A stretch of DNA of 64,000 bases from DASSTY01 sp035760645. GTDB lineage: Bacteria > Gemmatimonadota > Gemmatimonadetes > Gemmatimonadales > GWC2-71-9. The stretch is from NCBI GenBank assembly GCA_035760645.1, contig DASTSO010000130.1, forward strand, positions 1 through 64,000, read 5' to 3'. The notes below the pieces were generated by a model. It worked only from the letters and a program-made list of their open reading frames with translations. It was not told the origin of the DNA and made no database searches. This document shows positions 35,607 to 46,322 of the stretch, one piece after another (position 1 is the first letter of the stretch; every line of letters begins with the position of its first letter). Made by a program: the position numbers and the translations under genes.

Positions 35607-37283
35607 TCAGCGCGTCGGCGCCGCCGCCTTGCTCGCCGCCTTCGACGACGCCTTCGCGGCGGGCGCCGCCTTCTCCGCGGGCGCCGCCTTCCCGGCCACG
35701 ACGCCCGGCGAGGGCTTCATCGGGGTCATCGGCCACGGCAGCTCGGCCGACTTCGCCCGGCGCGGCAGGAGCGCCGGCAGGTTGGCGAGCTGGAGCGCGG
35801 TCGCCGCCATGACGGCGGAGGCCTGCTTCAGGTCGCCCGGAACGGCGTGGTCGTAGGTGTCCACCTGCGAGTGGTGGGTGTGGTTGTAGCCCCGGGTCTC
35901 CTGGTCGAAGTTGAACCCCGGGACGCCGTAGGGGAGGAACGCCAGGTGGTCGGTGCCGCCCTTGTTCGCGTCGCGCACGCTGTCGGCGCCGAGCGGGGCG
36001 AGGGGCGCGAGCATGTCCTTCCAGAGCTGCTGGAGCTCGCGCTGGCCCTGCAGCGCCTGCGCCGTGATGCGTCCGGTGCCGTTGTCGAGCACCAGCACGG
36101 CCTGGATCTTGTCCGCCTCGTTCTGGTGCGCCCGCGCGTAGGCGCGCGAGCCCAGGAGCCCCTGCTCCTCGCCCGAGAAGAGGATGAAGCGGATCGAGCG
36201 CTTGGGCTTCACCCCCGCCTGCTGGATGGCGCGCGCGGCCTCGAGCACCACCATCGAGCCGGTGCCGTTGTCGGTCGTCCCCTGCCCGAGGTCCCAACTG
36301 TCGAGGTGCGCGCCGAGGATGACGACCTCGTCGGGCTTCTCGCTCCCCTTGATCTCCGCGACCGTGTTCCACTGCTCGACGGCCGTGGTGCCGAGGGTGT
36401 TGGCGACCCGGCCCGCGAGGCGCGGCGTGACGCCGGCCTTGAGCTGGCGATCGAGCATGAGGTAGTCCTCGTGCCCGATGACGAGGTTCGGCAGCGGCGA
36501 GACCGAGTTGGGCGAGCCGCTCATGGTGAGCAGGTCGAAGTCCTTGGCGCCGTCGGTGAGGATGCCGAGCGCGCCGGCGGCCTTGAGGCGGTAGGCGCGG
36601 TCGAAGTTGAACTGCTGCAGCTCGCGCTGGAGCCGGCCGGTGGTGTCGGCGGCGATCCGGCGGAACTGGGCGGCGCGCCGCTCCTGGGCCTGGCGGAACT
36701 CGGCGCTGTCCATCGCCGTCATCGGCGGCCCGTCGGGATTCCACAGCATCTGCGGCTCGGCGAGCATGACCCAGGCGCCCTTCACCCGGGCGAGGTTCGC
36801 CGCGAGCAAGTCCTGCGAGCCGTCGATGCGCACCACGGGGCCGGTGAGGGTGCGGCCGTCGGTGCCGGCCGTCCAGGCCCAGCTCTCCGCGGTGATCGTG
36901 CGCGGGAAGGGGGCGAGCAGCTTGAGCGAGGCGTCGCCGCGGGTCCACGTGACGCCGAAGGGCCACGCCTCGAGGTGCGCCGGGATGCCGTAGGCCCGGA
37001 AGCGCTCGGCCGTCCACTCGTTGGAGCGGCGCATCGCCGGCGAGCCGGTGAGGCGGGGACCGATCTGGTCGCTCAGGTACTGCAGGTTCTGCATCACCTC
37101 CGAGTGCTCCGTCGCCTGCCGGACGACGGCGCCGACGCCGCTGCTGTCGACGGCGACCCGCCACTGGGCGACCGGCGCCGCGGGCATGGTGCCCGAGACC
37201 TGGGCCGCGAGCGGCCTGCCCGCGAGCGGCGCGCCCGCGAGCGAGACGAGGATGAGCGCGGCGGCGGATGAGAGTCGTTGCAT
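35607..37283 (-). CDS. exported M28-family zinc aminopeptidase
   Basis: Predicted secreted peptidase of 558 residues with an N-terminal signal peptide (hydrophobic to about 27, ending LAAQ). A PA-like inserted region occupies about 130-290. The co-catalytic zinc ligands of M28 are visible: His in GAHLDSWDLGQGTTDNGTG together with the bridging Asp of TTDNGT, Glu-Glu in FSGEEQGLLGS, Asp in DNGTG and the last His in HHSQVDTYDH. The final 40 residues are a Lys/Ala-rich low-complexity tail. The likely role is peptide degradation in the periplasm or outside. The terminator at 35542 closes the gene. Confidence 0.92.
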   Translation of the reverse strand: MQRLSSAAALILVSLAGAPLAGRPLAAQVSGTMPAAPVAQWRVAVDSSGVGAVVRQATEHSEVMQNLQYLSDQIGPRLTGSPAMRRSNEWTAERFRAYGIPAHLEAWPFGVTWTRGDASLKLLAPFPRTITAESWAWTAGTDGRTLTGPVVRIDGSQDLLAANLARVKGAWVMLAEPQMLWNPDGPPMTAMDSAEFRQAQERRAAQFRRIAADTTGRLQRELQQFNFDRAYRLKAAGALGILTDGAKDFDLLTMSGSPNSVSPLPNLVIGHEDYLMLDRQLKAGVTPRLAGRVANTLGTTAVEQWNTVAEIKGSEKPDEVVILGAHLDSWDLGQGTTDNGTGSMVVLEAARAIQQAGVKPKRSIRFILFSGEEQGLLGSRAYARAHQNEADKIQAVLVLDNGTGRITAQALQGQRELQQLWKDMLAPLAPLGADSVRDANKGGTDHLAFLPYGVPGFNFDQETRGYNHTHHSQVDTYDHAVPGDLKQASAVMAATALQLANLPALLPRRAKSAELPWPMTPMKPSPGVVAGKAAPAEKAAPAAKASSKAASKAAAPTR

Positions 37284-37367
37284 GATGGGCTCGACCTCCC
37301 TGGAGAGCTGGGGAAACGAACAGGGGACGACTGTGAGCGACTGCCGGGCGACTTCGGTGTGCTCGGT

Positions 37368-38309
37368 CTACGGCGCGCCGGCGCGCGCGGTTTCGGCGTG
37401 GAGCTGGTCCACGCGCGCGAGATGGTCGGCGAGGCGGCGCAGGTGGTCGGGATCGGGGAGCGCCGCGATCCAGCGCGCGGGGATCGCGCCGACGCCGTCG
37501 CGCGCGCCCATGAGCCCGCCGGCGACCGCCGCGTTGGTGTCGGTGTCGCCCCCGGCGTTGGCGAGCCAGACGAGCCCGCGCTCGAGGTCGGGCTCGTGGC
37601 GCGCGAACCAGAGGGCGATCTCGACGCAGCGCACCGCGTCGGCCGCGCCGGGCCCCTCGACGGCGAGATCCTCGCGCCGCTCGAGCGGGACGCGGCGCAC
37701 CGCCGCGAGCAGCTCGGCGGGCGCGTCGTTGTTGCGGAGCGCCTCGATGACCTCGGGGATGAAGTCCGGCCGGTCGCGCAGGAAGCAGGCGGCGGCGACG
37801 TTCACCGCCACGGCGCCCCACGCCGCCCGCGGCTCGGGGTGCGTGAGCCAGGCGGTGTGGAAGGTCCCGCTCACCAGATTGCGCGGCGAGTCGAAGGTGG
37901 CCAGGGCGACGGGGAGGCAGCGCGAGACGGCGCCGTTCGTGGCCCGCCCACCCGTCTCCTGCGGCGGCGAATCGTGGAGGGCGATGTGGCGGAGCGCCGT
38001 GCGCGTCCACTCGCCGAGGCCGCGGCCGTCGGTGTCGGCCCAGCGGGCCCAGCGGTGCGCGAGGCGGCCGAGGTCCACCTCGGGCTCGAGCAGCTCCTCG
38101 CCGAGGATGACGGCGAGCGCCACGTCGTCGTCCCAGGGCGAGGTGGGCGTGTCCCGGCGATGGACGTCGCGGAGGCCGCCCGGGAAGGCGGCGGCGATGG
38201 CCCCGGCGGTCCCGAGCTCCTGGGCGGGGAGGCCCAGGGTGTTGCCGGCGGCGTGCCCCAGCAGGGCGCCGCGGGCGCGGTCGGCGAAGGTGGGCGCGGG
38301 TCTCGGCAT
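37368..38309 (-). CDS. ADP-ribosylglycohydrolase (DraG-type) family protein
   Basis: Soluble enzyme of 313 residues. It has the family start DRARGALLGHAAGNTLGLPA, the metal motif WDDDVALAV near residue 60, and the second metal motif NAGGDTDTNAAVAGGLMGA near 255-275. These two acidic clusters bind the binuclear magnesium centre that cleaves ADP-ribose from proteins or small molecules. The canonical first motif is TDDT; here it is WDDD, a modest variation. The start ATG at 38309 is chosen by alignment to the family start; no Shine-Dalgarno is evident. The target is unknown. Confidence 0.86.
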   Translation of the reverse strand: MPRPAPTFADRARGALLGHAAGNTLGLPAQELGTAGAIAAAFPGGLRDVHRRDTPTSPWDDDVALAVILGEELLEPEVDLGRLAHRWARWADTDGRGLGEWTRTALRHIALHDSPPQETGGRATNGAVSRCLPVALATFDSPRNLVSGTFHTAWLTHPEPRAAWGAVAVNVAAACFLRDRPDFIPEVIEALRNNDAPAELLAAVRRVPLERREDLAVEGPGAADAVRCVEIALWFARHEPDLERGLVWLANAGGDTDTNAAVAGGLMGARDGVGAIPARWIAALPDPDHLRRLADHLARVDQLHAETARAGAP

Positions 38310-38416
38310 GGGGGAAGTATAGCGGCGCGGCGCCCCTACGTCTTGCGGCGGGACCCCACTATTATTGGCCCCACATACACCCGTCCTCACGCGCACTGGA
38401 TCCAAGGACTCACGCC

Positions 38417-39703
<1,287 letters not shown>

Positions 39704-39745
39704 GGCGGGACGGCGGCAGAGGCGGGACGGCGGGAGGTCCCGCTG

Positions 39746-39785
39746 ACGAACGAGCCTCCGGTGACCACACCGGAGGCTCGTTCGT
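39746..39785. terminator. bidirectional terminator between gltA and speA
   Basis: ACGAACGAGCCTCCGGTG pairs perfectly with 39768-39785 around the loop ACCA, followed by TTT. It serves both convergent genes. The preceding 39704-39743 stretch is made of GGCGGGACGG repeat units. Confidence 0.88.
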
Positions 39786-39812
39786 TTGCGACGTCTCCAG
39801 CCGTCCCGTCCC

Positions 39813-41777
39813 CTAGTGCTCCCCGTGCACCACCCCGCCGGTCGCGATCGCGGGCACGGGGCCGGGGCCGTAGGCGGCGGGGAGATCGCCCTCGAGGTAG
39901 GTGTAGCCCTCGAGGCCCGCGACGAAGTCGGCGATGAAGGTGTTGGCCTCGTGGCGCGAGAGCGAGCGGGCGGCGCTCACCTTGCGGCGGAAGGTGGCGA
40001 GGAGGTCCGAGGCGGTGAACTGCACGTAGTTGAGCACCTCGGTCACCGTGTCGCCGTGGACGAGGTCGGTGATCTCGTACCCCTGCTCCTTCAGGCGCAC
40101 GTGCACGGCGTTGGTGTCGCCGAAGAGGTTGTGCAGGTCGCCCAGGATCTCCTGGTAGGCGCCGGTGAGGAAGATGCCGAGGATGTAGGGCTCGTCCTCG
40201 CGCACCGGGTGCAGCTCGAGCGACGGCTTCCCCGCCCGCCCGCCGACGAAGCGGTCGATCACGCCGTCGGAGTCGCAGGTCATGTCCTGGATCGTCCCGC
40301 GGCGCGTGGGCTGCTCGTCGAGCCGGTGGATCGGCACCACCGGGAAGAGCTGGTCGATCGCCCAGTTGTCGGGGAGCGACTGGAAGACGGAGAAGTTGCA
40401 GAAGTAGCGGTCCACCAGTGCCGCCTCGAGATGGGCGGCGACCTCGGGATAGAACTGCCGCTCGCCGCCGATGGCGCGGTCGAGCGCATTCAGCGTGGCG
40501 AGGTAGTAGAGCTCGGCGTCGGCCCGGTCGCGCAGGCTGAAGATCCCGCTGGCGAACAGCTCCTGCGCGCGCTCCTTGGCGAAGAGGGCGTCGTGGAAGA
40601 CCTCCTGGATCCGGTCGGGGGAGATCGATTCCAGGTTCTCGGCCATGTCGACGAGCACCGGGTGCAGCCCCTCGCGCCGGCGCGGCAGCTCGCCCGTGGC
40701 GTGCGACTCGACGTCGATCACGTTGACGAGCAGGAGCGAGTGGTGCGCCGTGAGCGCGCGGCCCGACTCCGAGATGAGGTTCGGCATCGGCAGCCCCTTG
40801 GCGCGGCAGACCGAGCCCAGGGTGTAGACGATGTCGTTGGCGTACTCGCGGATGGAGTAGTTCATGCTCGCCGGCCGGGTCGAGCGCGAGCCGTCGTAGT
40901 CCACGCCCAGCCCGCCGCCGACGTCCACGTACTCCACGCCGAAGCCCATCTGCCGCAGCTCGACGTAGTAGCGGCCGATCTCCTCGAGCCCTGCCTTGAT
41001 GTAGCGGATGTCGGTGATCTGGCTGCCGAGATGGAAGTGGACCAGCTTGAGCCAGTCCTTGTGCCCCGCCGCCTCGAGGCCGTCGAGGAGCTTGATCAGC
41101 TCGACCGCGCTGAGGCCGAACTTCGAGTGCTCGCCGCCGCTCTTCGCCCACCGGCCCGAGCCCTCGGTGGCGAGCTTGATGCGCACGCCGATCGTCGGCG
41201 TGACGTCCATCTCGGCCGCCACCCGCAGGAGCACGTCGAGCTCGTTGAGCTGCTCGACGACGATCGCCACGGTGTGGCCGAGCTTCTGGCCCATCAGGGC
41301 CAGCCGCATGAACTCCTCGTCCTTGTACCCGTTGCAGACGATCAGGTGGTCGGTGCGCTCGTTGAGCCCGAGCACCGCCTGGAGCTCGGGCTTGCTGCCG
41401 CACTCGAGGCCGACGCCGAACGGGGAGCCGAACTCGACGATCTCCTGCACCACGTGCCGCTGCTGGTTGACCTTGATCGGATAGACCGTGGTGTAGGCTC
41501 CCTCGTAGCCGAACTCCTGGATCGCCGCGCGGAAGTTGGTCGCGAGCGCCTCGATGCGGGTCTTCAGGATGTCGCTGAAGCGCAGGAGGAGCGGCAGCCC
41601 CACGCCCTGGGCGCTGAGGTCCATCGCCAGGTGGTAGAGGTCGAGCCCCCGCTCGGGGTCGAGGTCGGGGTGCACGGAGACGTGGCCGTCCGCGTTGATG
41701 CGGAAGAAGCCGAGCCCCCACCCGTTGAGGTTGTAGAGCCTTTCGGAGTCCTTGGTGCTCCAGGACGACTTGACGAT
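39813..41777 (-). CDS. speA: biosynthetic arginine decarboxylase SpeA, apparently starting at ATC
   Basis: Fold-III PLP enzyme of 654 residues converting arginine to agmatine for polyamine synthesis. PLP Lys is about residue 102 in TVYPIKVNQQ; other signatures are VGLECGSKPELQAV, CNGYKDEEFMRLAL and GGGLGVDYDG. The N-terminal region NLNGWGLGFFRINADGHVSV is conserved in the family (compare the WGNNYYDVNELGHISV region of E. coli SpeA), yet it lies upstream of the first usable start codon (GTG 41675). Between that region and an in-frame TAA there is no ATG, GTG or TTG. The ATC at 41777-41775 has AGGAG at a 7-base spacing, so it is taken as the start; a point error of ATG to ATC is the alternative. 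Confidence 0.9.
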   Translation of the reverse strand: MVKSSWSTKDSERLYNLNGWGLGFFRINADGHVSVHPDLDPERGLDLYHLAMDLSAQGVGLPLLLRFSDILKTRIEALATNFRAAIQEFGYEGAYTTVYPIKVNQQRHVVQEIVEFGSPFGVGLECGSKPELQAVLGLNERTDHLIVCNGYKDEEFMRLALMGQKLGHTVAIVVEQLNELDVLLRVAAEMDVTPTIGVRIKLATEGSGRWAKSGGEHSKFGLSAVELIKLLDGLEAAGHKDWLKLVHFHLGSQITDIRYIKAGLEEIGRYYVELRQMGFGVEYVDVGGGLGVDYDGSRSTRPASMNYSIREYANDIVYTLGSVCRAKGLPMPNLISESGRALTAHHSLLLVNVIDVESHATGELPRRREGLHPVLVDMAENLESISPDRIQEVFHDALFAKERAQELFASGIFSLRDRADAELYYLATLNALDRAIGGERQFYPEVAAHLEAALVDRYFCNFSVFQSLPDNWAIDQLFPVVPIHRLDEQPTRRGTIQDMTCDSDGVIDRFVGGRAGKPSLELHPVREDEPYILGIFLTGAYQEILGDLHNLFGDTNAVHVRLKEQGYEITDLVHGDTVTEVLNYVQFTASDLLATFRRKVSAARSLSRHEANTFIADFVAGLEGYTYLEGDLPAAYGPGPVPAIATGGVVHGEH

Positions 41778-42249
41778 GGCGGCGCTCCTGCTGGGGACCG
41801 AACGAGGGTCAACTGCCGTAACGGGCCAATCTTAACGGGCACGGCGGGGTGGGAAAAGCCGGCGGGCGAGCGCGGGCCGGCGGGACGGCGGTCGGCTGCG
41901 GCGACAGTGCCGGGAACGGGCGTCAGCAGGAGGGCGGGCGCGGCGGAAATGCGGCGCGGGCTCAGTTGCGCGCGCGCCACATCGGGGGCGCGGGTGCGGC
42001 GCTTTGTGCCCCCCGGCGGCGGCCGGTCATGCGTCACAATTGACAATGGGTTGGACACACGGCACTTACGTCCGACCGGCCAGAAACTTTCCACACACGC
42101 TTTCGCGACGCCTGCGGCACGAGGTTCGCGCAGGGTGCCGCCAGCAGCACGCACTCCCTGGCATTCGTGCTCCCGTGGTTTCCCGCTCGCAGGCGGACGC
42201 GTGGCCTCCGCCGCCGACGCCCAGGACATCGTGACGAAGGGGGTTTCCG
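41778..42249. other. intergenic region with a -35-like TTGACA
   Basis: This 472-base gap separates speA (minus) from an unknown gene (plus). A perfect -35 hexamer TTGACA stands at 42040-42045 beside the palindrome CAATTG, but the best -10 candidate (CACTTA, 42063-42068) is poor. The following 180 bases would be leader. No open frame with a ribosome site, RNA gene or repeat was recognised. Confidence 0.4.
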
Positions 42250-42978
42250 ATGGTTGCTCCCAGTCTGATCAATAGCCGCCGCTTCCCACCGGCGCTCCGC
42301 CCCCGGCTCCAGGTCGCCTATGCGCGCGCCTGGGAGGCGCTCGCCGAGACCCACTGCGCCGAGGCGGTGCGGTTCGTCCGCCTCGTCGCCGCGCACCTGC
42401 CGGCCGACGAGGCACTCCAGCGCTACTTCCGCGAGGTCGGCGTCCCGTCGCCGATGCAGGAATCGGTGCGGGCCCGCGCGGTCATCGCGCTCGAGGAGGA
42501 GCTCGAGGCCGCGGCCGAGCGCGCCGCGTCGAGCCCCGCCGCGACGGCCGCGCCGGTACTCGACGCCTGGGCCCTGCTGCGGCCCGAGCAGCTGGTCGAG
42601 GCCGTCAAGCGCCGCGCCCAGCTGGTCGAGGAGACCAATCTCGCCTGCCAGCTCGCCGCCTCGCTCGCCGACGAGGCCGTCTGCGTGGCGCACGTGCGCA
42701 ACGCGATCGCGGTGGCGCGGGCGCTGAGCGAGGCGCTCCCGCTCAACGAGGCGATCATGCACTACATCCGCGCCTTCGACCTCCCGATGGTCGAGTCGCA
42801 GCTCGTCTTCCAGCGCGCCCTCGCGCAGCTGGCCGAGCGGCACCCGATCCTCGCGCCCCCGCGCCGCGCCGCCGAGCGCGCCACGGAGCGCGCCGTCGAG
42901 GCGATCCTCGAGCCCACCCCCCGCTCCCGGCCGACGCCGCTGCCCACGCCGGCCTACGGACTCCGGGCGATCGGCTGA
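42250..42978 (+). CDS. hypothetical helical protein with an internal duplication
   Basis: Soluble protein of 242 residues, strongly alpha-helical. Two stretches resemble each other: residues about 39-85 (FVRLVAAHLPADEALQRYFR ... ) and about 157-200 (VARALSEALPLNEAIMHYIR ... ), both with an LP-x2-EA-x4-Y pattern followed by Pro-containing loops and a helix. The C-terminal 25 residues are Pro/Arg-rich. The Shine-Dalgarno AAGGGGG lies 6 bases before the ATG. The gene is flanked by a long upstream gap and a terminator downstream, so it is monocistronic. The family is not recognised, and no catalytic motif is visible. Confidence 0.75.
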   Translation: MVAPSLINSRRFPPALRPRLQVAYARAWEALAETHCAEAVRFVRLVAAHLPADEALQRYFREVGVPSPMQESVRARAVIALEEELEAAAERAASSPAATAAPVLDAWALLRPEQLVEAVKRRAQLVEETNLACQLAASLADEAVCVAHVRNAIAVARALSEALPLNEAIMHYIRAFDLPMVESQLVFQRALAQLAERHPILAPPRRAAERATERAVEAILEPTPRSRPTPLPTPAYGLRAIG

Positions 42979-43001
42979 CCGATCGATCCGGTGTTCCCCC
43001 G

Positions 43002-43029
43002 CACGAGCCCCGGGCAACCGGGGCTCGTG
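43002..43029. terminator. hairpin terminator
   Basis: CACGAGCCCCGG pairs perfectly with CCGGGGCTCGTG around the loop GCAA. The T content after it is low (TGTCGTT), so termination may be partial; the site protease gene begins 43 bases later. Confidence 0.7.
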
Positions 43030-43072
43030 TCGTTAGGTTACCTTGGAACCTTCGTCCCGTCCGGGAGGCGGC

Positions 43073-44155
43073 ATGAGCTGGAGCTACCGGATTGCCCGGG
43101 TGGCGGGCACCGACGTCAAGCTGCACGTCACCTTCCTGGCCTTTCTCGCCTGGCTGGGCTGGGTGGCCTACCTCGAGGGCGGCGCGGGCGCGGCGCTGGG
43201 GACGGTGGGCTTCCTCCTCGCGCTCTTCTTCTGCGTCCTGCTGCACGAGTTCGGGCACATCCTGATGGCGCGCCGCTTCGACGTGCGCACGCCGGACGTG
43301 ATCCTCCTGCCGATCGGCGGCATCGCGCGGCTCGAGCGGATCCCCGAGCGGCCGCGCGAGGAGCTGCTGGTGGCGCTCGCCGGCCCCGCCGTGACGCTCG
43401 CGATCGCCGCGGGGCTCTACCTCACCGCCCTCGCGCAGGGCCACCGGCCCGCGCTCCTGCCGCTCAGCCTCGAGGCGCCGCCGGTCGTGCGGCTCTGCCA
43501 GTTCAACGTGCTGCTCCTGCTCTTCAATCTCCTCCCCGCGTTCCCGATGGACGGCGGCCGCGTGCTGCGCGCCCTGCTCGCGATGCGGATGGGGCTGCCG
43601 CGTGCCACCCGCTCGGCGGCGGCCATCGGCCAGTTCCTCGCCTTCGCGATGGGCTTCTACGCGATCTTCAGCCAGTCGTGGCTGCTCGCGGTGATCGCCT
43701 TCTTCATCTTCCTCGGCGCCGGGGCCGAGGCGAGCGCGGTGCAGGAGCGGGTCGTCGGCCACGGCCTCGGCGCGACGCAGATGATGGTGACGCAGTTCCG
43801 CACCCTCCCGATCCACGCCACGCTCACCGACGCCGTCGAGCTCCTCCTCGCGGGCGAGCAGCGGGAGTTTCCCGTGCTCGACAACGAGGGCCGCGTCGAG
43901 GGACTGCTCACGCGCGACCACCTCATCCACGGCCTCTCGCGCTACGGCCCCGGGGGCGCCGTGCGCGACGTGATGCACCAGCGCCCGCCGCACGTCGCCC
44001 CCGGGGCGTCCTTCGAGGAGGCCCTCGGCCGCCTGCGCGCGAGCGGCCTCCCCGCCCTGCCCGTCATCGACGCCGGCGGCCGGCTCGTCGGCCTCATCAC
44101 GGTGGACAACATCTCCGACCTGCTGCTCGTGCGCCGCGCGGTGGGACAGGCGTGA
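43073..44155 (+). CDS. site-2 protease family (M50) zinc metalloprotease with CBS pair
   Basis: Membrane protein of 360 residues. Zinc ligands are H58EFGH62 in a transmembrane segment and Asp160 in NLLPAFPMDGGRVLRA. About five to six hydrophobic segments occupy residues 25-225. The C-terminal 130 residues are two CBS repeats (TQFRTLPIHATLTDAVELLL ... DVMHQRPPHVAPGASFEEAL ... ITVDNISDLL), which usually bind adenosine nucleotides. This M50B-CBS architecture is widespread and probably cleaves membrane-embedded regulators. The start ATG at 43073 has GGGAGG upstream. Its stop lies 22 bases from that of the convergent M1 peptidase. Confidence 0.91.
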   Translation: MSWSYRIARVAGTDVKLHVTFLAFLAWLGWVAYLEGGAGAALGTVGFLLALFFCVLLHEFGHILMARRFDVRTPDVILLPIGGIARLERIPERPREELLVALAGPAVTLAIAAGLYLTALAQGHRPALLPLSLEAPPVVRLCQFNVLLLLFNLLPAFPMDGGRVLRALLAMRMGLPRATRSAAAIGQFLAFAMGFYAIFSQSWLLAVIAFFIFLGAGAEASAVQERVVGHGLGATQMMVTQFRTLPIHATLTDAVELLLAGEQREFPVLDNEGRVEGLLTRDHLIHGLSRYGPGGAVRDVMHQRPPHVAPGASFEEALGRLRASGLPALPVIDAGGRLVGLITVDNISDLLLVRRAVGQA

Positions 44156-44177
44156 ACGAGCCGCCCGGCGGCGCCGC

Positions 44178-46163
44178 TCAGCGCGGCCAGCGGTTGTTGG
44201 ACCGGTCCGCGTCGGGCAGCGCCTCGCGCGGGTCCACGACGACGCGCGTGACGCTCTTGCCGCGGACGCGGTAGTCGAAGCGCGGGCCCTGCAGCCAGGC
44301 TTCGACCGGGAGCCGCACGCGGGCGGTCGAGCCGTCGCCGTAGGTGAGCTCGAGCTCGACCGGCATCACCATCGCGCCGAGGCTCGCGAGGTGGACGATC
44401 GCGCCGTCCTTCCCGTTGTCCACGCCCTCGACCGCCTGGTCGAGCCGGTCGGTGTCGACGACCCAGCTCCGCCAGAACCAGTCGAGGTCCATCCCCGCCA
44501 CGTCCCGCATGTGGCGGATGAAGTCGGCCGGCGTCGGGTGCTTGAACGCCCAGGTACGGATATAGGAGCGGAAGGCCTGGTCGAAGCGCTCGGGCCCCAG
44601 CACCTCGTTGCGGAGCAGCGTCAGCATGAGCGCGGGCTTCTGGTAGCCGACCCAGAAGAGATCGCGCACCGCGGTCGGCTGGGTCAGCAGCGGCTGCTCG
44701 CGCCCCTGCAGCGCGTGCTGGGGATAGAGATGCAGCGGGATCGCCTCGACGGTGTCGCCGTAGCGCTGGCCGCGGAAGTAGCGCGCCGCGTTGCCGTAGT
44801 CGATGAAGGTGTTGAACCCCTCGTCCATCCACGGGTAGAGCCGCTCGTTGCTGCCGACGATCATCGGGAACCAGGTGTGGCCGAGCTCGTGGGCCAGCAC
44901 CCACTGGAGCTCGGTGCGCGAGGGGCCCGCGGGGTCGAAGGTGATCATCGGGTACTCCATCCCCTCGATCGGCCCCTCGACGCTCGTGATGTGCGGGTAG
45001 GGGTAGCGCAGCCACTGCTCGCTGTAGTACTTGAGCGCCTCGCGCGTCATCCGGTTGGCCTCGGTCCAGCGCGTGGCCGAGGGCCGGTAGAGCGTGTGGA
45101 CGAGGATGCGGTCGTAGGCGCTGGCGTCCCAGCGGAAGTTGGGCGCCGCGGCCCAGGCGAAGTCGCGCACGCTGTCGGCGCTGAAGCGCCAGGTGAGCGT
45201 GCCGTCGGTCTTCGGGCGCGTCACCGGGCGGCCCGCTTCGCCCGCCGCGATGATCGCCACGACGGTGTCCGAGGTGCGGGCGCGCTCGAGCCGGGCCCGC
45301 TGCGTGGGGGTGAGCACCTCCGCGGGGTTGAGGAGCGTGCCGGTGGCGCCCACGACGTAGCTCGCCGGCACCGTGAGCGACACGTCGAAGCGGCCGTACT
45401 CGAGGTAGAACTCCCCGGCGCCGATGTAGGGCTCGTGGTTCCAGCCGCGCACGTCGTCGTAGACGGCGACGCGCGGATACCACTGGCCCAGCTCGTAGAG
45501 CGGGCCGTCGTGGCCCATGCGGCCCGCCCCGTAGGGCGGCACCTTGAAGCGCCAGGCGTAGTCGAGGTCGAGCACGGCGCCGGGGGCGAGCGGCTTCGGC
45601 AGGTCCACCCGCATCGTGGTGCCGTAGACGGTGCGCGCGAGATCGCGCCCGCCGCTCTGGAGCCGCTCGAGCACCAGCCCGCCGCGGAAGCCCTGGCAGG
45701 AGAAGTCGAAGGCGGAGCTCAGGAAGACGAGCGGCGGCTGGTCGAGCTGCGCCGTGACGCTGTTGGGCGCGCAGATGTTCTGCTCGATGTGCATCCAGAG
45801 ATAGAAGAGCGAGTCGGGCGAGTTGTTCGTGTACCGGAGCAGCGCGTGTCCGTGCAGCTCGTTCGTCGCGGGGTCGAGGGTGGCGTCGATCCGGTAGTCG
45901 GCGCGCTGCTGCCAGTAGTGCGGGCCGGGCCGGCCGCCGCCGGTGCGGTAGACGTTGGGCGCGGGGAGTTCGAGCGGCCGGAACGGCGAGCGCGCCGTGG
46001 CTCCCGTATCCGTGGTCGCCGAACCGGACGGCGTGCCGGCGACGTCCGGCGTCTGCGCCCCGAGCCCGGGCGCACCGCAGAGGAGGATCGCACCGGCGGC
46101 GAGGAGGCGTCCGGCGCGGAACCGCCGCGAACGCCCGGGGGTACGAAGGGAGCACAGGGCCAT
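44178..46163 (-). CDS. exported M1-family zinc metallopeptidase
   Basis: Predicted secreted peptidase of 661 residues with signal peptide (hydrophobic about 18-35, ending GLGAQ). The zinc site is H425ELGH429 with the downstream Glu in WMDEGFNTF, the HExxH-x18-E pattern of gluzincins. The segment EGPIEGMEYPMITF before it corresponds to the GxMEN-type exopeptidase region, here GMEYP, a noted variation seen in many exported M1-like proteins. Roles could be aminopeptidase or endopeptidase activity outside the cytoplasm. The gene is alone on the minus strand between two plus-strand genes. Confidence 0.9.
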   Translation of the reverse strand: MALCSLRTPGRSRRFRAGRLLAAGAILLCGAPGLGAQTPDVAGTPSGSATTDTGATARSPFRPLELPAPNVYRTGGGRPGPHYWQQRADYRIDATLDPATNELHGHALLRYTNNSPDSLFYLWMHIEQNICAPNSVTAQLDQPPLVFLSSAFDFSCQGFRGGLVLERLQSGGRDLARTVYGTTMRVDLPKPLAPGAVLDLDYAWRFKVPPYGAGRMGHDGPLYELGQWYPRVAVYDDVRGWNHEPYIGAGEFYLEYGRFDVSLTVPASYVVGATGTLLNPAEVLTPTQRARLERARTSDTVVAIIAAGEAGRPVTRPKTDGTLTWRFSADSVRDFAWAAAPNFRWDASAYDRILVHTLYRPSATRWTEANRMTREALKYYSEQWLRYPYPHITSVEGPIEGMEYPMITFDPAGPSRTELQWVLAHELGHTWFPMIVGSNERLYPWMDEGFNTFIDYGNAARYFRGQRYGDTVEAIPLHLYPQHALQGREQPLLTQPTAVRDLFWVGYQKPALMLTLLRNEVLGPERFDQAFRSYIRTWAFKHPTPADFIRHMRDVAGMDLDWFWRSWVVDTDRLDQAVEGVDNGKDGAIVHLASLGAMVMPVELELTYGDGSTARVRLPVEAWLQGPRFDYRVRGKSVTRVVVDPREALPDADRSNNRWPR

Positions 46164-46322
46164 GCTGGACTCCGGCGATGGGGACGAACGTGGCGCGGGC
46201 GAGCGGAACCGGCGGACGGGTTCCGACGTGTTCCAACGTGCGCGCCGCCGGCGAGACCCGCAAGACGCCCCGCACGACGCGGGCCCCTACCGGACGCGGC
46301 CGGTCGGGGCGATTCTCGTGTC

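Noticed and set aside
41675..41675. GTG at 41675 as the start of speA
   Set aside because: It would cut off about 34 residues that match the conserved family N-terminus, and it has no ribosome binding site.
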